NCBI GenBank assembly: GCA_016710265.1
Contig: JADJJL010000001.1
Span: 1,228,110-1,292,109 of the forward strand
DNA length: 64,000 nucleotides
Direction of reading: 5' to 3'
Source of the DNA: Saprospiraceae bacterium
Lineage (GTDB): Bacteria > Bacteroidota > Bacteroidia > Chitinophagales > Saprospiraceae
A model generated the notes under the pieces. It saw nothing but the letters and a program-made list of their open reading frames with translations. It did no database searches and was not told the origin of the DNA. A program made the position numbers and the translations under genes. Below, in pieces: positions 9,362-17,629 of the stretch (positions are counted from its first letter, which is position 1; every line of letters starts with the position of its first letter).

Positions 9362-10753
9362 TTAACGCACTACCTCTCCTCTCATCGCTGCTTCGTAATC
9401 TGGTGTTTTGAGAAATTCATCGTAATTATGAGGGTAGGTGGTTTTAAGAAAAACCTGCCAATAGGCTTCTTTGGTCATGGAATCCCAATGAATTAATCCG
9501 CGGATACGTTGCTGGGTTTGAAACATGCTTAAAAATACTAAAAATCCAATTATGAGATATGAGTTTATTCTAAACATACTGTGTTGCGCTGATATTTTTT
9601 CTAAAACAAGACCAAGCGGAATGGCCATAAGTGGGTAGAAATCAATCATCGACCTGCAACCAAATCCGCCACCAAACCACCAGCTCCACCAACAAGAATT
9701 AAGGTATACGAAAATCATCAGAAATAGAATTAAGCTCAATCGTATATTTTTACTGAAAGCATGGTTCATCCAAAGACCAAAACATGCAACCAACATAAGA
9801 GGTGAATATGTAAACCAACCTTTACGATAGGAAAACAAAAACTCCATGATCATAGGTCTGCTCCAAAAAAATTTCTCACCTTCATAACTAAAGTGAATCC
9901 AATGGCCTGTAATCCATTTCCAATAAATGAATTGAGGTGCGATTACAATCAATGAAATTAGGCCAAATAAAAATACTGCTTTGATGTTCAATTTCTTGGT
10001 GATGGAAAGAAAAGAGAAATCTGTTGGATACTTGAATAAAATGGAAGCAATGACAAAAACAACTAAAGCGTTTACAGGCCTCAGTAAGGTAAGCAATCCA
10101 AAACATATACCGGCATAGACAATGAGCTTCCAACTGAATTTATCGCGAATTCTAAAAGCAAGTTCTGTCAAAGCCGCGACAAGAAAGAACCCATAAATAT
10201 GAGCACCGGGTTGGGTCCAGGAAGCATAATAATAGAAATTGGTACCAAGTGAAATAATGACCAAACAGAGGTCTCTGATGAAGGGCTGAAAAAATCGAGA
10301 AAGTATCAGGAATACAAAATATAAACCCCAACATCCGAAAAAAACATTGTTTAATGCCACTGCAATTTGATACGGTTTTGAATATCCATCTCGTTCAAAT
10401 CCCGTTAATATAGCAATTACATCTGCGATCACAAATGCAGGTATATTGATCATAGACCAGGCTAATGTCATTTTTACAAGGTGTTTCCCATTTGGTTTTT
10501 TAAAGGTCCAATACAACCAAGTCAATGAAGTATCTCTTTGGACATCTTCATTCAGAAATCGCATCGCAAGATCACCATGGATAAAAGTGGCTGGTAAAAA
10601 CGAATAGTAATTAATGGTATCCCAATAGATGACTCTATGTTCAATGTTTTTTCTAGACCACAGATGCACAAATAAAACGGTAAAAAAGAGGATGGTGAAT
10701 AAAAGAATGAGTACTTTTTTGGTTTTCCACAATTGTATAATATTGAAGTTCAT
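9362..10753 (-). CDS. Polytopic membrane protein, GT-C-like
   Basis: 463-aa integral membrane protein with about ten hydrophobic helices. It begins with a positively charged N-terminus and a helix at ~13-30; a periplasmic segment follows (~35-80, RVIYWDTINYYSFLPA). The architecture (an acidic loop after helix 1, many helices, aromatic-rich periplasmic loops, a soluble C-terminal tail) resembles GT-C type glycosyltransferases such as mannosyltransferase-like proteins. No diagnostic motif is strong enough to assert activity. It stands alone, 44 nt from the YdeI-family gene upstream. Confidence 0.6.
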   Translation of the reverse strand: MNFNIIQLWKTKKVLILLFTILFFTVLFVHLWSRKNIEHRVIYWDTINYYSFLPATFIHGDLAMRFLNEDVQRDTSLTWLYWTFKKPNGKHLVKMTLAWSMINIPAFVIADVIAILTGFERDGYSKPYQIAVALNNVFFGCWGLYFVFLILSRFFQPFIRDLCLVIISLGTNFYYYASWTQPGAHIYGFFLVAALTELAFRIRDKFSWKLIVYAGICFGLLTLLRPVNALVVFVIASILFKYPTDFSFLSITKKLNIKAVFLFGLISLIVIAPQFIYWKWITGHWIHFSYEGEKFFWSRPMIMEFLFSYRKGWFTYSPLMLVACFGLWMNHAFSKNIRLSLILFLMIFVYLNSCWWSWWFGGGFGCRSMIDFYPLMAIPLGLVLEKISAQHSMFRINSYLIIGFLVFLSMFQTQQRIRGLIHWDSMTKEAYWQVFLKTTYPHNYDEFLKTPDYEAAMRGEVVR

Positions 10754-10797
10754 TTTTGTTATTTATTATTTTTCTTGCAGCCTGAAATTATTAATTA

Positions 10798-11313
10798 TTA
10801 GTTATTATTTTTTCTATTTCGAATCATCTGTGAATAGGACCAATGACGTTGTAAGGCTGTAACAGATTCAGCAATCCGATCTGCCTTGGTGATGCTGGAT
10901 TTGGCGGTGTCGATCCATTTGGAAAAATATTTTTGATGTGAACTTGTCAAGGAATTAAAATAAGTATGCGCTTTAGGTTCAGTTTTCAGAAATTCCAAAA
11001 AATCCGAATTCAATTGATAACCTGTTTCATCTAAATCCAATTCAACCAAAATGGATTCTCCTACTTTTTTATTTAATTTTTTTCTCATCTCCAAATTTAG
11101 TGGAATGATAAAATTTCCATTTCCCATGGGCAATAAACTCATCGCTTTGATTGGTATTTGGTCCAACTTGCCTTTGACCTGGTAAGTGGTTTTAATTCCG
11201 GGGTTGATATTTTGGGCCATCTGCTCCTCAATTTCTATATAGGTCCAACCACTTTTCTCAGCTTTTGATCCGAATTTTTGTATGATTAAATTATATTTCT
11301 GCACCAATGGCAA
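10798..11313 (-). CDS. YdeI/OmpD-associated family protein with DUF1905 domain
   Basis: 171-aa cytosolic protein. Residues ~35-100 form a small beta-barrel DUF1905 domain (TYQVKGKLDQIPIKAMSLLPMG), and ~110-170 the YdeI/OmdA-type helical region (SSHQKYFSKWIDTAKSSITKADRIAESVTAL). The family is linked to bacteriocin or stress protection but lacks a defined biochemical activity. The frame opens with TTG at 11313; a GTG at 11304 is another possible start, and no ATG occurs before the conserved region. Confidence 0.75.
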   Translation of the reverse strand: MPLVQKYNLIIQKFGSKAEKSGWTYIEIEEQMAQNINPGIKTTYQVKGKLDQIPIKAMSLLPMGNGNFIIPLNLEMRKKLNKKVGESILVELDLDETGYQLNSDFLEFLKTEPKAHTYFNSLTSSHQKYFSKWIDTAKSSITKADRIAESVTALQRHWSYSQMIRNRKNNN

Positions 11314-11401
11314 AAGTAGTCAGCGAAGACCATTGGATTGAATTAAATTTTTTTAAAAAATGATTATTGTCTTAATCTATTCCTGATCAATGATTATTTC
11401 T

Positions 11402-11409
11402 TAAGTTTG
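11402..11409 (+). promoter_or_regulatory. -7 promoter box for the thioredoxin-like gene
   Basis: TAAGTTTG fits TAnnTTTG and lies 26 nt upstream of the ATG at 11436. Confidence 0.5.
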
Positions 11410-11435
11410 CAAATTGTCATCAACAATCATATTTT

Positions 11436-11999
11436 ATGGCTTATACTGAATCCAAAATGTTGGAACTTGGCATCAAGGCTCCCTCATTCACTTTAAACGA
11501 TATTTTAACGGGCGAGCCAATCCATTTTCCCAATGCTCAATCACACGTTGCCAGTCTGATTATTTTTATGTGTAACCATTGTCCATATGTGATCCATGTC
11601 TTAGCGGAATTGGATCGACTCACCAAAGAATATGCCGGCAAGGGAGTCCGAATCATTGGAATTAACAGCAATGATGTCTCTAAATATCCGGCCGATTCTC
11701 CCGAAAATATGGCCAAACTGGCTTTAGAATATCAATTTATCTTTCCTTATTGTTACGATGAATCTCAGGAAGTGGCCAGAAGTTTTGATGCTGCATGCAC
11801 CCCTGAATTTTATGTTTTTGACCAGAATTCCATGCTTCAATATCGAGGTCGAATGGATGAATCTCGGCCGGGTAATCAAATTCCGGTCACTGGTTCTGAT
11901 TTAAGAGATGCATTGGATTGTGTGATTGATCAAACTCCGGTTTCAAAAGTTCAGTATCCATCGGGGGGATGTAATATTAAGTGGAGGGTTAGGGAGTAA
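11436..11999 (+). CDS. Thioredoxin-like (AhpC/TSA-type) protein
   Basis: 187-aa thioredoxin-fold protein without signal peptide, hence cytosolic. The redox motif is CNHCP in IFMCNHCPYVIHV, and the fold markers GVRIIGINSNDV, ACTPEFYVFD and YRGRMDES are present. This group (alkyl hydroperoxide reductase/thiol specific antioxidant superfamily, with CxxC) is widespread in environmental bacteria and usually annotated as thioredoxin family protein; the substrate is unknown. Monocistronic, own promoter box 26 nt upstream. Confidence 0.88.
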   Translation: MAYTESKMLELGIKAPSFTLNDILTGEPIHFPNAQSHVASLIIFMCNHCPYVIHVLAELDRLTKEYAGKGVRIIGINSNDVSKYPADSPENMAKLALEYQFIFPYCYDESQEVARSFDAACTPEFYVFDQNSMLQYRGRMDESRPGNQIPVTGSDLRDALDCVIDQTPVSKVQYPSGGCNIKWRVRE

Positions 12000-12120
12000 G
12001 CTGCTAACCACTAAAGCTGGCTTAGCGAGAGCTACACTAACTCATTGTCTGATTTATTGATTTCTCATCACAATTAATTAGAAAGTCATTGAGCTTACTA
12101 ATAGGCATATTAAATGTATT

Positions 12121-12417
12121 TTCTATCTATAGATATTTTTGGTCATGAATATTCTCTCTTTTATTTTGATTCTTACTTTCTTTTGACCACGACTGAACGA
12201 TCCTAGCTTAAAGCAAGGTAGAGTGCGACAGCACTCTAAGTGAAGGAGCCGCGAAAGTGGTAAGCAAAGAAAACTCGTCACAAAAAAAGGCGATCACGCC
12301 TGCTGGCGTGACCAGGTTCTCCGAGCGGGCGTCCCCAAGAATACTAGGGGACTGGATTTCCCGCTCTACAAACCTTTCGCTGGTTTTTTGTGACAATCCA
12401 AAATTCAATAATTTTTG
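12121..12417 (+). repeat. Interspersed structured repeat, copy 1 (modules A+B)
   Basis: Near-identical to 14981-15260 except for about 15 extra bases in one hairpin loop. Module A includes the palindrome GAGTGCGACAGCACTC. Module B (12277-12394) is bounded by inverted GTCACAAAAAA / TTTTTTGTGAC and contains inner stems ATCACGCC/GGCGTGAC and GAGCGGG/CCCGCTC. It also appears at 25397-25499 and inverted at 28693-28812. Confidence 0.85.
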
Positions 12418-12602
12418 ACAAGCACGCTTCGACAATCTCACTGAGCGGCTTACACGGAGCCTATCGAAGTGAGTCGAAGTGAGTAAAATTAAAATACAAG
12501 ATGTTCAGTACATTGCATTTTCATAACGCCTTTGGTGGTTACTCCGCTTCGTTTTGCATTTCCACATTTTCATGGCGCCAAATGCGCCACGTCGCTGCGC
12601 TC

Positions 12603-12658
12603 CGCATTTCCAAATTTCCACATTTCCAAATTCTCTCATTGACACATTAACTCATTGT
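12603..12658 (-). repeat. Octamer array downstream of lipoprotein gene
   Basis: On the minus strand, starting 3 nt after the stop codon at 12661-12663, seven consecutive 8-nt units read ACAATGAG, TTAATGTG, TCAATGAG, AGAATTTG, GAAATGTG, GAAATTTG, GAAATGCG. The phase is exact, the units are degenerate around NNAATKWG. Confidence 0.75.
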
Positions 12659-12660
12659 CT

Positions 12661-12951
12661 TCACCCGCCTTTTTTCTTCTTCATATTCGCTCTTTTCAAG
12701 GAATCGAGCAATTCCTGGTCTTTCGAGCCGTGTTTAAACGTTTTATTGGGAGATACGTGGATATTGGTATCATTTGGAGGATTTAATGTATCCTCAGGTT
12801 TTGTGGTGTCTCCAGTATTTTTATTTCCGGTTTGATGGCCACCCGTTGTTGTGATCGTAGGTTTGCTGACGCCTCCTCCAACATTGTTGTTACAGGAAGT
12901 AGACAAAAGAATACAGAAAAGAATATTAATGCTGAATAACAATTTTTTCAT
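12661..12951 (-). CDS. Small lipoprotein with C-terminal GxxDQELLDSLK motif
   Basis: 96-aa lipoprotein: hydrophobic N-terminus ending in lipobox LSTSC (Cys near 20), a Gly/Thr/Pro-rich linker (~22-70) and a basic C-terminal tail. The tail contains SKDQELLDSLKRAN, closely matching GPDQDLIDSLKKVN near the N-terminus of the secreted protein encoded just upstream. Its start overlaps that gene's 3' end by 26 nt, so the two form one transcription unit. No known family; a lipoprotein partner of the secreted protein is an inference from the shared motif and linkage. Confidence 0.6.
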   Translation of the reverse strand: MKKLLFSINILFCILLSTSCNNNVGGGVSKPTITTTGGHQTGNKNTGDTTKPEDTLNPPNDTNIHVSPNKTFKHGSKDQELLDSLKRANMKKKKGG

Positions 12952-14809
12952 TCGCTATGATTTGATGATTTTGTACAATGGATAAAATATAAACGCCAGA
13001 AACCAATCCTTCTGTATTCATTGAAAATGTGTTTTCACCCAATTGGGCAGTGCTGTTCAATAATTCTTTCTTTATGGTTCCGTCTTCACTCGTGCAGATC
13101 ACCTTTGCTAAACCTGTTTGTGGTGCTTTAAAGCTGAATGAAATTCTTTTTTGAACAGGATTTGGCCAAACTTTTAATTGGGCTCCAGCAGTCAAATCCT
13201 TATTTGAAACAGGGCCTGAATCATGCACTTCAGCTGCGTGACTTTCCCATTCACCATCAAAACTACCATGCGCACTGGCCACCATTACACTGGGATTTGT
13301 TGTGCTATAATTTCGGCAAATACCGGAATAATCTCCCCATCGCTGTGTTTCATCTCCATTAAAACACTCCACTTCCCATAATCCTTTGACATAGGTAGAA
13401 CCAGACCAATCTAAATTATCATCGACATGGACAACACGTGATTGCGGATAGTCATCGGAAGCAGATCTTGTAAATAAGATCATTGCTGATTTGCCTGTTG
13501 TCGATGTGGCATAGGAAGCAATAGCAGGATACGCATAGTCATAATCCTCTAAACCAAAAGTTCCTTTTGTGGCTGTCCGGTTTTCCACATTGACCCTGTA
13601 ATAATGAATTCCATTCCAGCCATTGGAAAGCTTAGCAGCATGTACAAAATGCACAAAACCATTCAAATAAAATCCACTCAAAGCCCTGCAATCGCCAACA
13701 TCTAAATTACAACTTGTTCCTTTTTGAAAAGCATCAGAGCCAACTTCATAAGGAAGGACTGTAATTTCATAATAAATCATTTCAGGGTTATTATTCATAT
13801 CATTTGTAAGATCATACAAAGCTATTTTATCTCCTTTAGCAGATTCTGTGGCAACCAGGTATACTCCCGGACCGTAGGTATTGTTCAATCCAAAACTCAC
13901 AGGAAGCAGTGTAAAATTAATGTCATCATCAAAGTTGGACCAATACACAAATTGCAAAGTTTGTCCATTGTAACCGGAGGATTTAGTAATTTGCCAAACC
14001 TGGGAATCTGCAAACTTTCCATCATCACCAAATACATTGGCTGTTAATATAACTTCGTTGTTGGTGACTGCAATTTTAGGGTAATCAAAAAAGCGCCCTA
14101 AGTTCGTTTGGTCTCCCTTTAAGAGATATCTATACCAGCCGTCATTTGGATTTGCTGTTTTAGAAAAAAGCAAAGCAACCTTATTATTTTCCGAAGTACC
14201 ACAATGCTGCACGTACATAAAAAATCGTTTCGCAACAGGATCAAAAAGCACCACCGGATCGCAATAGGAATCCCAACCTGGATAATTTAAAAGAGCTTCC
14301 AAAGTCTGTGTGTATGTGACTGCCCCATTCCTCGAGTAACAAATAGAAGAGTTTGCACCCGTTATGACCCAACCCGTATGGCCTATGGCAACAGTATTAT
14401 CTGTGGGAGCACTTCCTGTAAATGGGTTGGTATCCCAACGATCACCTACTTCCGGCTTTAAAGGCGTCAGGCTATTTTGGACATCCTTTTTTTCGTTGGG
14501 ACTATATGTAAATGTTGAACTGCCGACCAGTTTTAGTTGCTGGTTTACTTTTTTTAATGAATCGATCAAATCCTGATCCGGACCTCTATGCCTGTTTGTT
14601 CTTTTCTTTTGATAAGCAATCACAGGCTTTAGCGACAAATCCAATGATGGCGGATTGGAAATTCCATCACAGGGCATGTATTGTATTTCACTTTTGGTAC
14701 CGACTGATTTCCCGCCAGGCAGGGTTTGTGCTTGTTTGAGGAACTGGCTTGAAAGACTAGTTGAAATTAAAACTAGTAGGAAAGAAGCAAGGATGGAGTT
14801 CAATTTCAT
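12926..14809 (-). CDS. Type IX secreted protein with T9SS sorting domain
   Basis: 627-aa secreted protein. Signal peptide ~1-20 (LVLISTSLSSQ); a linker with GPDQDLIDSLKKVN (~75-90); a large region of beta-propeller-like or neuraminidase-like character (~115-520), with DNTVAIGHTGWVITG, FMYVQHCGTSENNKVALLF and WGDYSGICRNY; then a C-terminal T9SS type A sorting module of ~80 aa (KVWPNPVQKRISFSF ... LVSGVYILSI). The last segment directs transport through the PorSS outer-membrane machinery and anchoring or release. Enzymatic activity is not evident. A TAACTTTG box lies 20 nt upstream. The block 12661-14809 is bracketed by two copies of the same repeat. Confidence 0.8.
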   Translation of the reverse strand: MKLNSILASFLLVLISTSLSSQFLKQAQTLPGGKSVGTKSEIQYMPCDGISNPPSLDLSLKPVIAYQKKRTNRHRGPDQDLIDSLKKVNQQLKLVGSSTFTYSPNEKKDVQNSLTPLKPEVGDRWDTNPFTGSAPTDNTVAIGHTGWVITGANSSICYSRNGAVTYTQTLEALLNYPGWDSYCDPVVLFDPVAKRFFMYVQHCGTSENNKVALLFSKTANPNDGWYRYLLKGDQTNLGRFFDYPKIAVTNNEVILTANVFGDDGKFADSQVWQITKSSGYNGQTLQFVYWSNFDDDINFTLLPVSFGLNNTYGPGVYLVATESAKGDKIALYDLTNDMNNNPEMIYYEITVLPYEVGSDAFQKGTSCNLDVGDCRALSGFYLNGFVHFVHAAKLSNGWNGIHYYRVNVENRTATKGTFGLEDYDYAYPAIASYATSTTGKSAMILFTRSASDDYPQSRVVHVDDNLDWSGSTYVKGLWEVECFNGDETQRWGDYSGICRNYSTTNPSVMVASAHGSFDGEWESHAAEVHDSGPVSNKDLTAGAQLKVWPNPVQKRISFSFKAPQTGLAKVICTSEDGTIKKELLNSTAQLGENTFSMNTEGLVSGVYILSIVQNHQIIANEKIVIQH

Positions 14810-14829
14810 TGGAGATTGATTTGTGGTGA

Positions 14830-14837
14830 CAAAGTTA
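14830..14837 (-). promoter_or_regulatory. -7 promoter box for the T9SS protein gene
   Basis: On the minus strand TAACTTTG, 20 nt upstream of the ATG at 14809. Confidence 0.5.
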
Positions 14838-14980
14838 TTAGAAATTAAACAATATGAGTGATTAAGCTTAAATAATTATACAACATCTTTTAGTTCGAAG
14901 TTCGGAGATTTATGACGCCGTGGCGTTACTTCAATCATTGAGCCTGTAGAATCGTTACGAATTTTCAAATTAACCTAACT

Positions 14981-15260
14981 TTCTATCAATAGATATTTTT
15001 GTTCATGAATATTCTCCCTGTTATTTAATTCTTACTTTCTTTTGACCACGACTGAACGATCCTAGCTTAAAGCAAGGTAGAGTGCGACAGCACTCTAAGT
15101 GAAGGAGCCGCGAAAGCGGTAAGCAAAGAAAACTCGTCACAAAAAAAGGCGATCACGCCTACGGGCGTGACCAGGTTCTCCGAGCGGGCGCTTCGCTGGA
15201 TTTCCCGCTCTACAAACCTTTCGCTGGTTTTTTGTGACAATCCAAAATTCAATAATCTTT
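14981..15260 (+). repeat. Interspersed structured repeat, copy 2 (modules A+B)
   Basis: Same orientation as copy 1 and nearly identical over ~280 bp, including the TCTAT-AGATATTTTTG-TCATGAATATTCTC leader. Module B spans 15136-15238. The main difference is a shorter loop in the GAGCGGGCG...CCCGCTC stem. Confidence 0.85.
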
Positions 15261-15351
15261 GCAAGCTTGCTTCGACAGGCTCGCTTCGACTCATTACGAC
15301 AGGCTCAGTGCAAGCCGCTCAGTGAGCGAATTTAATATTCAAGCCGCTTAA

Positions 15352-15407
15352 CACATTTCCACATTTCCACATTTCCACATTAACTCATTGACTCATTAAC
15401 TAATTAA
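15352..15407 (-). repeat. Octamer array downstream of GH97 gene
   Basis: Immediately after the TAG stop (15408-15410) the minus strand reads seven 8-nt units: TTAATTAG, TTAATGAG, TCAATGAG, TTAATGTG, GAAATGTG three times. The stop codon itself sits in a preceding TTAATTAG-like unit. Confidence 0.8.
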
Positions 15408-17552
15408 CTAATTAATCCTCCCTTTTCTCTTTTGTGCGACAGGAGCAAAATGAATGGCGCATCCTCCACCAGGAGCTAGTCTAATTTTAATTTTTTCTTT
15501 GGAGCGGATGGTGCTTTTTTCAATTTTGTAGCTCATGGGATTGGATTCCCAGTGCGCGTCATCGCCATCGCGGTAGATGATGATATTGTATTTTGAATTC
15601 GGAATAAGAAAAGAAGGTTCAAACTCTAAAATTCTTTCTTCTTCGTCGGTGATGGCACCTAAAAACCATTCTTCCGAATTTTTTGCTTTTCTAACCATGT
15701 AAATAAAATCTCCCGGAAATGCATCCAGGATGAGTGTGCTGTCCCAATCGGTTGGAACTGCTTTAATGAATTGAAAAGGATCCGGCATTTTTTCATAATT
15801 TTCTATGAGGTCTGCGGCCATTTGAAGTGGACTAAACATGGTTACATATAGCGCCAACTGTTTTGCCAAAGTCGTATGAACCTGCTCTTTTTTATTAGGA
15901 CCATAGTGGTTCATTTTAATTTGGAAAATTCCAGGAGTATAATCCATGGGCCCGCCCAGCAATCTTGTAAATGGAAGAATCGTTTCGTGTTCTGGTGGAT
16001 TTCCTTTGCTCCATGCATTAAATTCATTGCCACGCGCAGCCTCGTTGGTCCACCAGTTGGGATAGGTTCTGTGTAGTCCGGTGGGTCGAACGCTTTCATG
16101 CAGGTTGAGAGTTAAATTATTTTGGGCCATTTTATATGCCAATCTTTCATAGTGATCCACCATCCATTGCCCATCGTGGTGCTCTCCTCGGGGAATAATT
16201 TTACCGACATAACCTCCTTTGATACCCGGATAGTCGTATTGATGCATTTGGGCAATCGAAGAGTCTAATTTTCTTTCGTAGTCAGTCACGGCACCTGAGG
16301 TTTCATGGTGCATGATGAGTTGTACATTTTTTGATTTTGCGTAATCGCTGATGAGTTTTAGGTCAAAATCAGGATAGGATTCCGTAAAACTGAAAATGGA
16401 TTCTTTCCAGACATTGTACCACTCTTCCCAACCTTTGTTCCAGCCTTCCACAAGTACATATGGAAAACCATGTTTTGCTGCAAAATCTATATGTCTAAGA
16501 ACATTCTTTGTGTTTGCACCATGATTTGCAACCGCTTCATTTTTATTTGAATTCCAATAATTCCAACTACTTTTTCCAATGTGCATTTCCCACCAAATGC
16601 CAATGTATTTTCCGGGTTTTATAAAATCTGAATTGGGAATGATGGATGGATCATTGAGATTAAGAATGACACGATTGGTTAAAAGATCTTTGGCTTGTCT
16701 AGAATAAAGTACCACCCTCCAAGGCGTTTGATCGCCGTCTTGCAAATAAGCACAATGCCCGAGTGAATTTGGCACAAGCCGAGTTTGTATTTTTGATTTT
16801 GATCGATCAATTTGCAAAAACATAGCAGGATAATGTCGCAGTGCCGCTTCATGGATTGCCATAAAAGCTCCGTGGCTGTTGCGCAACAAGGTGGGCGTTT
16901 GGATCAAACTATCGTTGATCAAATGTCTAAAATCTAATTTTGTTTCTTCACCGATGGTGATTGCGTTGATCTGACTTAGTTTTGATTTTGTGTAAGGATA
17001 TTCATTGGAATCGAAATCTCCCGGCATCCACCAACACTCGAGATCTTCATTAAAAATAAATTCCGTGAGCTCATCGGTGACTATAAAAAATCCGTGATTT
17101 CCATTTTTTGGAAAAAGATATCTGAATCCCAATCCATCGTTGTACAATCTGAATTCGATGTGCAATAATTTATTCAATCCTGAAATATTTTTTCTCAAGA
17201 CCACCGTCATGGAATTGTGATGATCCTTTACATTTCGCTCTTCACCCCAGACATTGGCCCAGAGTTGGTTGACTTCTCCGAACAATATTGTATCAATCAC
17301 AAAACCGGAATCCAAATTGGTTTGGTTGAACAAATTAATTCCAAGCCTTGCTTTTTTAATTATTTCAAAACCTTCTGCTTTAAAATCATAATAAGGACGG
17401 CCCTCTTCATCCAAATAAAATTTTATTTCAAGGACTTTATTGGGGGAAGTGAAAGAAGAAGCAGAAACATTTTTAGAAAATATAAAAATAGTCGGTAGAA
17501 AAATACAAATGCATTTTAAAAAATATTTTCCTTCTTTGATGATTGAATTCAT
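15408..17552 (-). CDS. GH97 alpha-glucosidase, SusB-like (inverting type)
   Basis: 714 aa from ATG 17552, chosen because a signal peptide begins there. The family has an N-terminal beta-sandwich, a catalytic TIM barrel and a C-terminal beta domain; it hydrolyses alpha-glucosidic bonds of malto-oligosaccharides in the periplasm. Visible: HHETSGAVTDYERK (Glu417), HESVRPTGLHRTYPN (Glu486), NEAARGNE (Glu504, Glu510), GGPMDYTPGIF and LALYVTMFSPLQMAADL. The spacing of these acids equals that of SusB Glu439/508/526/532 (recalled numbering, constant offset 22), covering the general acid, bases and calcium ligands of inverting members. No SusC/SusD genes are adjacent. An octamer array starts at the stop codon. 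Confidence 0.93.
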   Translation of the reverse strand: MNSIIKEGKYFLKCICIFLPTIFIFSKNVSASSFTSPNKVLEIKFYLDEEGRPYYDFKAEGFEIIKKARLGINLFNQTNLDSGFVIDTILFGEVNQLWANVWGEERNVKDHHNSMTVVLRKNISGLNKLLHIEFRLYNDGLGFRYLFPKNGNHGFFIVTDELTEFIFNEDLECWWMPGDFDSNEYPYTKSKLSQINAITIGEETKLDFRHLINDSLIQTPTLLRNSHGAFMAIHEAALRHYPAMFLQIDRSKSKIQTRLVPNSLGHCAYLQDGDQTPWRVVLYSRQAKDLLTNRVILNLNDPSIIPNSDFIKPGKYIGIWWEMHIGKSSWNYWNSNKNEAVANHGANTKNVLRHIDFAAKHGFPYVLVEGWNKGWEEWYNVWKESIFSFTESYPDFDLKLISDYAKSKNVQLIMHHETSGAVTDYERKLDSSIAQMHQYDYPGIKGGYVGKIIPRGEHHDGQWMVDHYERLAYKMAQNNLTLNLHESVRPTGLHRTYPNWWTNEAARGNEFNAWSKGNPPEHETILPFTRLLGGPMDYTPGIFQIKMNHYGPNKKEQVHTTLAKQLALYVTMFSPLQMAADLIENYEKMPDPFQFIKAVPTDWDSTLILDAFPGDFIYMVRKAKNSEEWFLGAITDEEERILEFEPSFLIPNSKYNIIIYRDGDDAHWESNPMSYKIEKSTIRSKEKIKIRLAPGGGCAIHFAPVAQKRKGRIN

Positions 17553-17629
17553 AGAGTGTATTAATGCCAAATAGTCGAATTGGTTTGAACCCAATGTTTG
17601 AAAATGTAGAATTAGAACATCTAAATTAC

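Larger units (their letters stand above)
12000..12660. other. Gene-free stretch built of repeats
   Basis: No credible coding sequence. It holds a ~300-bp structured repeat (12121-12417), a downstream palindrome-rich tail with TCGAAGTGAG motifs (12420-12485), and an octamer array next to the stop of the lipoprotein gene (12603-12658). Confidence 0.7.
14810..15407. other. Gene-free stretch: promoter, repeat copy 2, octamer array
   Basis: Holds the promoter box of the upstream secreted-protein gene (14830-14837), the structured repeat at 14981-15260, several TCGACAGGCTC / GCTCAGTGAGC palindromic motifs (15265-15330) and the octamer array ending at 15407. No coding sequence supported. Confidence 0.7.

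Noticed and set aside
12208..12441. Open frame antisense in repeat copy 1 that resembles the one at 15067-15294
   Set aside because: The two frames translate the same structured repeat; the peptides match only because the repeat DNA matches, and the reading frame has no family or ribosome-binding support.
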